A stretch of 64,000 nt of DNA from the NCBI RefSeq assembly GCF_045062745.1, contig NZ_JBJGED010000012.1, positions 1-64,000 on the forward strand, given 5' to 3'. The position numbers and the translations under genes were made by a program. The notes under the pieces were generated by a model, which did not search any database, was not told where the DNA came from, and was given only the letters and a program-made list of their open reading frames with translations. The stretch comes from Paenibacillus_AA sp045062745. Lineage in GTDB: Bacteria; Bacillota; Bacilli; Paenibacillales; NBRC-103111. Each line of letters starts with the position of its first letter. The first letter of the stretch is position 1. Positions 34,715 to 41,333 of the stretch are shown in pieces.

Positions 34715-35622
34715 GCGTAGAGGGCCTTCATGTGCTGGTGACCGGCGCCACCGGATTCCTGGGCAGTCATCTCATTCGAGCGTTGCGGGCGGCTGGGTAC
34801 GAAGTTAGCATTTTGAAGCGAAGCTCCTCCGATTGTTCGCGGATCGCCCCGCTGCTCAGCGAGCTGGCGGTCTTCGATCTCGATCGGGACCGGGTGGAGG
34901 CTCCATTTCGGCAAAGGCGCGGGATAGACGCCATCATTCATGCCGCCACGCTCTATGGCCGCCAGAACGAGAGGTCCGGGGAGCTGCTCGAGGCTAACGT
35001 GGCTTTCCCCTTGAATCTTCTGGAGATCGGCCTCCTCCACGGCACGCCTCTGTTCATCAACACCGATTCGTTCATTCATAAAGGAGCGGGCGATTACGCT
35101 TACTTGCAAAGCTACGCGCTCACCAAAAAACAGTTCGTCGAATGGGGGCGTCTCCTAAGCCGAGGGCAGCCGATCCGATTCGTGAACGTGAGGCTGGAGC
35201 ATCTCTATGGCCCGTTCGACAGCGGGACGAAATTCGCGAGTCAGGTTATCCGCGCCTGCCTGAACAATGAACCGGAGCTGCGCTTGACGGCCGGGGAACA
35301 GCGGCGCGATTTCATCTACGTAGAGGATGCCGTCCAAGCATACATCCGGTTGCTGCAGCCTGCGGCGGGAGCCGGTTTCGCCGAATACGAGCTGGGCACA
35401 GGCCGCTCCATGACGATCCGGACGTTCGTCGAGCTGGTGAAGGAAGAGACATGTTCGAAGACGGTGCTCAATTTCGGCGCTTTGCCTTACCGATCCAATG
35501 AGATCATGCAATCCGAGGCTGACATCGGACCGCTTCAGGCGCTCGGCTGGTCATGGTCGTTCGATGTCAGGGCGGGTATCCGACATTTACTAGAACGTGA
35601 ATACGGGAGGTGCCATCCATGA
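34711..35622 (+). CDS. NAD-dependent epimerase/reductase acting on the CDP-sugar
   Basis: 303 residues, extended SDR fold: VLVTGATGFLGSHLIRAL, IIHAATLYGR, INTDSFIHKG (in place of the usual STDE) and the catalytic pair in YALTKKQ. It overlaps rfbF and is the third gene of the CDP-sugar set. It resembles CDP-4-keto-6-deoxyhexose reductases such as abequose synthase. Because no RfbH (C3 deoxygenase) is in the window, a 6-deoxyhexose rather than a 3,6-dideoxyhexose is expected (inference). GTG 34711 is preferred; GTG 34699 is possible. Confidence 0.8.
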   Translation: MSVEGLHVLVTGATGFLGSHLIRALRAAGYEVSILKRSSSDCSRIAPLLSELAVFDLDRDRVEAPFRQRRGIDAIIHAATLYGRQNERSGELLEANVAFPLNLLEIGLLHGTPLFINTDSFIHKGAGDYAYLQSYALTKKQFVEWGRLLSRGQPIRFVNVRLEHLYGPFDSGTKFASQVIRACLNNEPELRLTAGEQRRDFIYVEDAVQAYIRLLQPAAGAGFAEYELGTGRSMTIRTFVELVKEETCSKTVLNFGALPYRSNEIMQSEADIGPLQALGWSWSFDVRAGIRHLLEREYGRCHP

Positions 35623-36980
35623 TACGGAGGAAAAAGAAACGGCGGCTGAAGAGCGGGGAGTCTCGCCGAAGAAGGCTGCGGCGCCGGAGGAGCGCATCGC
35701 GGAGGAAACGGCTTCGAAGAGTCGCGCCGCGTTGGCGGGATGCAGACGGTTCCACTCCGGTCCGCGTCAGCGTCATCATCCCTTCGTACAATCAAGCGGC
35801 TTATATCCGGGACACGATCGAGAGCGTGCTCCGCCAGGATTATCCGCATGTCGAGATTCTCGTGATGGACGGAGGCTCCACGGACGGAACGGTCGACATC
35901 CTGCACCAATACGCCCAATCGGTCCCGGAGCGGTTTCGCTTCGTGTCGGAGCCCGACCGGGGCCAGGCTCACGCGGTGAACAAAGGGGTGGCCATGGCGG
36001 CGGGGACGATTATCGGGTGGCTGAACTCGGACGATACGTACCATCCGGGCGCGATCGCCAAAGTGGTTCGAAAGTTCCGGACACATCGCAACGCTTCGGT
36101 GGTGTACGGGAAAGCAAATTACGTCAATGAGCGCGGCGAGTTCCAGTATCCTTACCCCGTCAAACCGTTTAACCGGGATCTTTTGATGACAGAATGCTTC
36201 ATCTGCCAGCCCGCCGCATTTCTCAAAAAGGACGCGTTCGTGAGAGTCGGCGGTGTGAAGGAAGACTACAAGTTTATTTTGGATTATGAATTGTGGCTGA
36301 GGCTGCTGCCTTCGGGCGGTTTCTATTATATGGATGAGCTGATTGCCGATTATAGGCTGCATGAAGCCAGCAAATCGATGTCGATCTGGAAGGACGTTGG
36401 GCTCGAGGAAGTATTGTGGGCGTTTCGCGTTCACTATGGGGAAGGCGCGGTGGCGGCCAAATGGGTGGCGGAGTATGCGCACCATCATTGGCCGAAAGGC
36501 GTGTTCTGGCTGCTGAACCGCTACAAGGCGAACCGCGTATTCGGCCGGTCGCCGGAGCTGCTCGCCATCGACCGCTATGAGGACGGGTGGGTGCCTGCAG
36601 AGATCGGAATCGTGATCGGATCGGGGGACCCGAACAGCGTGATTCACTCGCTCCTCATCAAAGGGCGTCATGCGATCCCAGACGCGGTGGGCACCCTTCA
36701 CCTAACCGTCTACGTGAACAAGGATTTGCAAAAAACCTACGAAGTGAATGCGGACTCCTTCGTCCTGGTCATCCCGATTCATGCCGCGGGTCAGTCGATC
36801 GTCAACATCCGGACGGAGGAAACGATCCGGCCGCTGCAGCATGGGCATCCGGAAGATGACCGTGTCGTCGGGTTCATAGCGGAGGAGATCGTCCCCTTAT
36901 CGGCCAAAGAGTATGAATTTTATGAGGCTTATAATCGGGAGCCGGCTACGATTCCGACGTGGCTGCTGCATCATAAATGA
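35619..36980 (+). CDS. GT2-family glycosyltransferase with Arg-rich tail
   Basis: 453 residues. Residues 1-40 are mostly Arg and Lys (RRRRLRRRRS). The GT2 domain begins near residue 51 (RVSVIIPSYNQAAYI), with VMDGGSTDGT, DRGQAHAVNKG and the metal site WLNSDDTYHPGA; the acceptor half has EDYKFILDYELWLRL. The last about 110 residues are a small beta-rich domain of unknown type. ATG 35619 overlaps the reductase stop, with GGGAGGTG 7 bp upstream. It likely uses the CDP-6-deoxyhexose made by the three preceding genes, judged only from coupling. Confidence 0.85.
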   Translation: MIRRKKKRRLKSGESRRRRLRRRRSASRRKRLRRVAPRWRDADGSTPVRVSVIIPSYNQAAYIRDTIESVLRQDYPHVEILVMDGGSTDGTVDILHQYAQSVPERFRFVSEPDRGQAHAVNKGVAMAAGTIIGWLNSDDTYHPGAIAKVVRKFRTHRNASVVYGKANYVNERGEFQYPYPVKPFNRDLLMTECFICQPAAFLKKDAFVRVGGVKEDYKFILDYELWLRLLPSGGFYYMDELIADYRLHEASKSMSIWKDVGLEEVLWAFRVHYGEGAVAAKWVAEYAHHHWPKGVFWLLNRYKANRVFGRSPELLAIDRYEDGWVPAEIGIVIGSGDPNSVIHSLLIKGRHAIPDAVGTLHLTVYVNKDLQKTYEVNADSFVLVIPIHAAGQSIVNIRTEETIRPLQHGHPEDDRVVGFIAEEIVPLSAKEYEFYEAYNREPATIPTWLLHHK

Positions 36981-37029
36981 ATGCGGCAGCGACATTCGAG
37001 TTCCGCGGGTACCTTTACCCGGTTCGATT

Positions 37030-37037
37030 CATACAAT
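37030..37037 (+). promoter_or_regulatory. Perfect sigma-E -10 element
   Basis: CATACAAT, identical to the sigma-E -10 consensus, about 42 bp before the start of the small basic protein. The -35 region GTACCTT 15 bp upstream is only partly like the consensus. Confidence 0.45.
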
Positions 37038-37078
37038 GAGGGGGAGAAAAGTTACGAGCTCTAACAGGAGGTTCCGGT

Positions 37079-37342
37079 ATGAAGCGAAAGAAACGGCGCG
37101 TTTCCGGGAAGAAGGGCAAAAAGCCGGCCAAAGGCAAACGCCTCTCCATTGGAAAGCGCAGCAAGTTAAGAAGAAAATGGGCCAAGCGAAAAAAACGAGG
37201 CAAGAAGCGGATCACGCCGCATAACCCGAGCTATGCCGAAGTCTACGAAAAAAACTATAACGCCGCGTATGAGAAAGGGTATCAGGTCGGATTCGCCAAA
37301 GGGTTCGAAGAAGGCCATGAGCAGGCTTACACGGCAGGCTGA
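37079..37342 (+). CDS. Small Lys/Arg-rich protein with Gly-Tyr ladder
   Basis: 87 residues. Residues 1-47 are about half Lys and Arg (KRKKRRVSGKKGKK, KRKKRGKKR). Residues 50-86 form a Tyr/Gly ladder (YEKNYNAAYEKGYQVGFAKG). Both parts are the same modules that precede the catalytic domains at 7102, 8221 and 9261, but here no enzyme is attached. AGGAGG lies 7 bp before the ATG. It resembles cationic spore-coat proteins in composition. Function unknown; an organising or competing partner for the tailed enzymes is plausible (inference). Confidence 0.82.
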   Translation: MKRKKRRVSGKKGKKPAKGKRLSIGKRSKLRRKWAKRKKRGKKRITPHNPSYAEVYEKNYNAAYEKGYQVGFAKGFEEGHEQAYTAG

Positions 37343-37369
37343 CACGGCCGGCTGATACGGCCGGCTGAC
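37331..37369 (+). repeat. Three tandem 13-bp repeats over a stop codon
   Basis: ACGGCAGGCTGAC, ACGGCCGGCTGAT and ACGGCCGGCTGAC follow one another. The first contains the TGA stop of the small basic protein. Confidence 0.85.
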
Positions 37370-37392
37370 ACGTACGAAGGAGGATTGCGCCG

Positions 37393-37683
37393 GTGCAAAA
37401 GCGAGTGACGTCCATCATCGGGCATATGGCCAAATCGCATATGGAGCTGGCCCGAATACTTGAAGCGAAGCGGCTCAATATCGTCAACACGGCGCATGTG
37501 ATCGGAGCCCTGCCGAATACGAACCTGCAGTTCGACGGGGCTATCGCCGTAGGGAGCCAGGCAATCGACATCGCCAAGAGCGTCAGCCAATATTTGACGT
37601 CCCTGGCGGACTTGGAGGAAGCGATCGCCGAGAACTTGGAAGTCGTGATCAAAGAGCTGACCGACGGAGAAGAGGAAGAGTAA
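37393..37683 (+). CDS. Small helical protein A
   Basis: 96 residues, not recognised. It is predicted largely helical and contains SHMELARILEAKRLNIV near the N-terminus and an acidic end (LTDGEEEE). The GTG has AAGGAGG 9 bp upstream. It shares the pattern of an ILxxx(K/R)xxxELARIxEA-like helix with the next two genes, so the three may be distant paralogues. It lies between the basic Gly-Tyr protein and the other two, probably in one operon. Confidence 0.7.
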   Translation: MQKRVTSIIGHMAKSHMELARILEAKRLNIVNTAHVIGALPNTNLQFDGAIAVGSQAIDIAKSVSQYLTSLADLEEAIAENLEVVIKELTDGEEEE

Positions 37684-37720
37684 ACCGGCCAAACCGGGGC
37701 TGGGAAAGGGGGGGGAATTC

Positions 37721-38047
37721 ATGAAACGCCGAGACGCGTTCCTGCGGATTTTGGATGCTTCGGTCAAGCTTCAATACAACATCTCGCTCATCCTGGAAGC
37801 GAAGGCGAACGAGACGGAGAAATCGCGCGATTGGATCTGCGGCCATATTAATCACAAAGTTTTTTACAGCCACGAGGATCAAGTGAAAGGTCCCCTCGAA
37901 TATCATGAGCAGTTCCTTGAAGTGATTGACGGGCTGACGAAGATGGAGTACGCGCTGGCCAAAAATTTGAAGGTGATCTTGAACCGGAGCGAGGATGACA
38001 ACTCTTCCGGCATGTCCGGGTCGGATGTTGGCGGCTTCATGAATTAG
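37721..38047 (+). CDS. Small helical protein B
   Basis: 108 residues, not recognised. The N-terminal helix FLRILDASVKLQYNISLILE resembles those in the neighbouring small proteins. A second helical segment (LTKMEYALAKNLKVILN) follows, and the tail is Ser/Gly/Asp-rich (SGMSGSDVGG). One Cys is present. An AAAGGGGGGG ribosome site precedes the ATG. Structural or adaptor protein is the best guess. Confidence 0.7.
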   Translation: MKRRDAFLRILDASVKLQYNISLILEAKANETEKSRDWICGHINHKVFYSHEDQVKGPLEYHEQFLEVIDGLTKMEYALAKNLKVILNRSEDDNSSGMSGSDVGGFMN

Positions 38048-38061
38048 GGGGATAAGGAAGC

Positions 38062-38367
38062 ATGGGTCTGATCCGCAAGCATCATGAACTGCAATTGGAC
38101 ATTCTCGACTCGCTCGCCAGAAGCCAGAAGGCGCTCGCCAGAATCATCGAGAGTCTGGCCGACATTTCCGCTGCCTCCGAGGAAACGGCGAGGAGAGTAC
38201 AGGCGAATATGGAAGCGATCACCCGCTACCAGGAGTCGCTCATGGTGAAGCTGTGCGGGATTCGACCGAATCGAGTGCGGACTTCGCCTCCATCGAAGCC
38301 CTGGATCAATCGAGCCATGCATGTAGTGGGATCGGCCGATTGCTCCGTCCCGAAGACATCCGGTTAA
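38062..38367 (+). CDS. Small helical protein C
   Basis: 101 residues, not recognised. The first 65 residues are amphipathic helix (LDILDSLARSQKALARIIES, then EETARRVQANMEAI), like genes A and B. The last 30 residues are of a different character, Pro- and Arg-containing, and the stop codon falls inside the terminator stem; this tail may be a recent extension. AAGGAAG lies before the ATG, 14 bp after gene B. Confidence 0.65.
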   Translation: MGLIRKHHELQLDILDSLARSQKALARIIESLADISAASEETARRVQANMEAITRYQESLMVKLCGIRPNRVRTSPPSKPWINRAMHVVGSADCSVPKTSG

Positions 38368-38392
38368 CTGAACGTAACCCGGATGTCTTTTC
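38354..38392 (+). terminator. Rho-independent terminator
   Basis: AGACATCCGGTT pairs with AACCCGGATGTCT (one bulge), followed by TTTTCT. It ends the small-protein operon. Confidence 0.8.
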
Positions 38393-38459
38393 TATGTTAC
38401 AATATGGAAGGGACAAGGAAGCGCAGCACGTACATATATGTGGGATGGAGGATTCGGCT

Positions 38460-39344
38460 ATGCAGTGGGAAGCGGAATTGGTTGTGGACGCGAAGTCCTT
38501 ATTGGGGGAAGGACCGCATTGGGATGCCGGGCGGTCAAGCCTGTTGTGGGTCGACATTACGGGGAAGCGCCTGAACGAATACAAGCCGGAAGGCGGGGAG
38601 CTGCGCGCTTATCCGTTCGAGGAGATGGTGACGGCGGCCGTACCCGCTGCGGACGGCGGCATCCTGCTGACGTTCCCGCATTCGATCGGCCTCTTCGATC
38701 CGGAGAGCGGCACGGTGCGGACGCTCCTGGACGGCATCGAAGCGGACAAGGCGGAGAACCGGTTCAACGACGGGAAGTGCGACGCGACCGGCCGCTACTG
38801 GGGCGGGACGATGTCCATGAACGATGTACGGGGACAAGGGTCCGTCTACAGCCTGGATCCGGATCTCCAGCTTCGCGTGCGCGAAGAATTCGGCCCGGTT
38901 ACGTGCTCCAACGGATTGGGATGGAGTCCGGATAACCGGACGATGTATTACATCGATACGCCGACCTACGAAGTGGTTGCGTTCGATGTGGACCTCCAGA
39001 ACGGTGAATTGGCCAACCGGAGAACCGCGATTCGCATTCCGAAGGAATTCGCTTATCCGGACGGGATGACGGTCGATGCGGAAGGGATGCTGTGGGTCGC
39101 GCATTGGGGCGGCTTCCGGGTCACACGGTGGAATCCCGCAACTGCCGAATGCATCGGCACGGCGCATGTGCCGGCCCCGCAGGTAACCTCGTGCACGTTC
39201 GGCGGCCCGAATCGCGACGAGCTCTACATCACCTCGGCCCGTGTCGGCTTGTCCGACGAGGTGCTGGCCAAGTATCCGCTCACCGGCGGTGTATTCCGCA
39301 TCAAGCCCGGCGTAAGCGGGCTGCCGAACCACACGTTCGGGTGA
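38460..39344 (+). CDS. SMP-30/gluconolactonase-family protein
   Basis: 294 residues, a six-bladed beta-propeller lactonase family. Conserved segments are LLGEGPHWDAGRSSLLWVDI (with the metal-binding Glu), NRFNDGKCDATGRYWGGTM, TCSNGLGWSPDNRTMYYIDT and YPDGMTVDAEGMLWVAHWGG, in the usual order, with the metal-ligand Asn and Asp. It would hydrolyse sugar lactones, but the substrate is unknown. TGGAGGA lies 7 bp before the ATG. It stands alone between two terminators; the link to the glycan island is unclear. Confidence 0.88.
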   Translation: MQWEAELVVDAKSLLGEGPHWDAGRSSLLWVDITGKRLNEYKPEGGELRAYPFEEMVTAAVPAADGGILLTFPHSIGLFDPESGTVRTLLDGIEADKAENRFNDGKCDATGRYWGGTMSMNDVRGQGSVYSLDPDLQLRVREEFGPVTCSNGLGWSPDNRTMYYIDTPTYEVVAFDVDLQNGELANRRTAIRIPKEFAYPDGMTVDAEGMLWVAHWGGFRVTRWNPATAECIGTAHVPAPQVTSCTFGGPNRDELYITSARVGLSDEVLAKYPLTGGVFRIKPGVSGLPNHTFG

Positions 39345-39374
39345 GCGCATCCGAATATGGCAGAACGGAAGACG

Positions 39375-39408
39375 AAAGACCTTCAATCCGAGGATTGAAG
39401 GTCTTTGT
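39375..39408. terminator. Two-way rho-independent terminator
   Basis: A perfect 14-bp stem, AAAGACCTTCAATC with GATTGAAGGTCTTT, and a CGAG loop between convergent genes. Confidence 0.8.
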
Positions 39409-39479
39409 GCGCTTGGCCATGCCTACAGGCATGTAACCATGACAAGCATTGATCCATATACTGAACCATCCCTGCCTCA

Positions 39480-40514
39480 TCATTTCCGGCTCAGGTAGTG
39501 CGCGTATTGCATCGGTTGCTTGTATACGGCAGTCTGGCTCTCGAATTCTTTATACAAATCCTTCTGCGGATTTCCGTTCAATTCGATGATCCAAAAATGG
39601 CGGTCGTTGTCCAACGCAAAATCAACGCTCAGTTCACCCAAGTGGAGTCCGGACCGCGTTTCCAATTGCTGAGCGGCCGTCACACTGACGGATTCTATGA
39701 ATAGCCGGACCACCTCAATCTGTTCGGGCGCGTAGAAGGGCCGAAGCGCCTCTTCCGATAAACAAATGGTCTCGCTGATGCTTGTATTGTAGCAGCCTTT
39801 ATGGGCGATCCGGCTGACTACATTCGTGACGCTCCATTCGCCGCTCCCGTTCTTTTGCACGAGCACGCGTAAATCGAAGGTTTGCTCGTTCACTTGCTGG
39901 ATCGGGATCCCTTGCTGGATGATGTAGGGTTTCTTGCGGATCAGACCTTCAAGATGTTTCAATAATTTCCCGCTGTCAGGCAAGATAGTATTAGGCGAGA
40001 AATGATGATAGCCAATATGGATTTCCCCGGATTCCTTCCGTTCTACGCGATATACCCCTTTTCCTTGTAGTCCGTACACAGGCTTTAAATAGATGACGTT
40101 GTGCTTCTCCAGGAAAGAAACGACTTCTTCGGGACGATAAAGGATCGTTTCCGGCAAGTAGGGGGCCAGACTTTCCAGCAGGTGCGTATGAACCTCGAAT
40201 TTGTTGAATTTGTTCGTATGGTTGAAGCAGGTTTGGCGGCCGATTACGTGCTCCAGGCGCCGCATGACCTTGATCCGTTCCAAGTCGTAACAACGATTGT
40301 ATACGGACCGGGGAAAAGCAAATCTGCGGAACATCCACTTCCCTTTCGAACGATGAAGGCCAATAATCGTCCTTCGCTTCCAGTTGATCGATGAAGGCGT
40401 AAAGCTGTATAGCGGCATATTGGGAGGTGAGAAGCGCATGTAATGCTGCAGGACATGCCTTCTTTGCTTGCCGGCGGCTACCATAATGCCTACATAACCT
40501 TTTTTGGAGTTCAA
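39480..40514 (-). CDS. YheC/YheD-family spore-coat ATP-grasp protein
   Basis: 344 residues of the YheC/YheD family, known as endospore coat-associated proteins with an ATP-grasp fold. Visible segments are GIMVAAGKQ-like N-terminus, NKFEVHTHLLE, VIYLKPVYGLQGKGVYRV (ATP-binding lysine and glycine loop), TFDLRVLVQKNG and FWIIELNGNPQKDLYK (metal-binding Glu and Asn). The reaction is not established. The TTG start is supported by AAGGAGG 7 bases upstream. It is divergent from the collagen-like gene, with a CATACCCTA element upstream. Confidence 0.88.
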   Translation of the reverse strand: MNSKKGYVGIMVAAGKQRRHVLQHYMRFSPPNMPLYSFTPSSINWKRRTIIGLHRSKGKWMFRRFAFPRSVYNRCYDLERIKVMRRLEHVIGRQTCFNHTNKFNKFEVHTHLLESLAPYLPETILYRPEEVVSFLEKHNVIYLKPVYGLQGKGVYRVERKESGEIHIGYHHFSPNTILPDSGKLLKHLEGLIRKKPYIIQQGIPIQQVNEQTFDLRVLVQKNGSGEWSVTNVVSRIAHKGCYNTSISETICLSEEALRPFYAPEQIEVVRLFIESVSVTAAQQLETRSGLHLGELSVDFALDNDRHFWIIELNGNPQKDLYKEFESQTAVYKQPMQYAHYLSRK

Positions 40515-40551
40515 TCGGCTTCCTCCTTCTGTGGCGATAGCAGGGTCGTAT

Positions 40552-40560
40552 TAGGGTATG
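40552..40560 (-). promoter_or_regulatory. Sigma-K-like -10 element before YheC/YheD gene
   Basis: The minus strand reads CATACCCTA, matching CATANNNTA, 38 bp upstream of the start codon. The -35 is weak. Confidence 0.4.
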
Positions 40561-40722
40561 TACAAGAAAGTGAAAAGGCATGGACGATAATACAAGCCGG
40601 CGGAAAATGGGTTCGTATGGAGCGCACCGATTATTTCAAACGGGAATAAGTTGTTCTGTGGGTGTATTACACCCCGCAAATGGTGTGGGAGTACACGAAT
40701 AGTAAATAAGGAGTGTGTGATT

Positions 40723-41262
40723 ATGGGAAGAGTAGGACCTCCTGGACCTCCCGGGCCTCCTGGACCGCAGGGGCCTCAGGGACCACAAGGACCTCAAGGA
40801 CCTCCGGCGGTTACATCCTTTGCCTTCTTTTGCAGATCGACTGATCAAACGCTTGGGCCGGCTTCTTCAGGCGGAGGATCGGACGGCGGCATCGTACAGT
40901 TCACCAGTCAGCTCGTGAACGGTACAGCCATTTCGTTCACTTCTCCATCCAGTATTAACATTCTTCAAGACGGGATTTACGAAATTACCTGGGAGGTATT
41001 CCCCCAACAGGGCAATACGGCGTTTGGATTGTTTAGAGATCCAGCCGGGCCGGCCCCTAAGACGCTAATTCCGTGCAGCAATTATGGAGCAGGTTCGGGC
41101 AACCAAACGATTCCAGGGCAAGTCGTGACACCATTATCGGCGGGCGACGTGATTACACTGCAACGAATTGACCAAACCGGGATGAACGTGGTAATCCAAG
41201 GGAGCATCGGAGGGAACACTCCGACGACCAGCGCTTCCCTTTTTATCGAAAAGCTGGCATAA
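40723..41262 (+). CDS. Collagen-like BclA-type surface protein
   Basis: 179 residues. A short collagen-like stretch of eight Gly-X-Y triplets starts at residue 4 (GPPGPPGPPGPQGPQ) and is followed by a jelly-roll-like C-terminal domain with ITWEVFPQQGN and the ending ASLFIEKLA. BclA-type exosporium filaments of the Bacillus cereus group have this layout and are glycosylated with rhamnose and methylated sugars. There is no signal peptide, as expected for a protein assembled from the mother cell. ATG 40723 has AATAAGGAG upstream. It is a candidate acceptor for the island enzymes (inference). Confidence 0.88.
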   Translation: MGRVGPPGPPGPPGPQGPQGPQGPQGPPAVTSFAFFCRSTDQTLGPASSGGGSDGGIVQFTSQLVNGTAISFTSPSSINILQDGIYEITWEVFPQQGNTAFGLFRDPAGPAPKTLIPCSNYGAGSGNQTIPGQVVTPLSAGDVITLQRIDQTGMNVVIQGSIGGNTPTTSASLFIEKLA

Positions 41263-41263
41263 G

Positions 41264-41301
41264 GAGAAAAGCCGCCGGATCACTCCGACGGCTTTTCTCA
41301 T
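41264..41301. terminator. Two-way rho-independent terminator
   Basis: GAGAAAAGCCG pairs with CGGCTTTTCTC between the collagen-like gene and the convergent chemotaxis gene. Confidence 0.8.
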
Positions 41302-41333
41302 TCGGTTCTTATTATGTACATAACTTCGGTCAA

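Noticed and set aside
1..41300. A capsule or teichoic-acid locus
   Set aside because: No flippase, polymerase, ABC exporter or lipid-carrier transferase was seen, and the spore-type genes favour sporulation.
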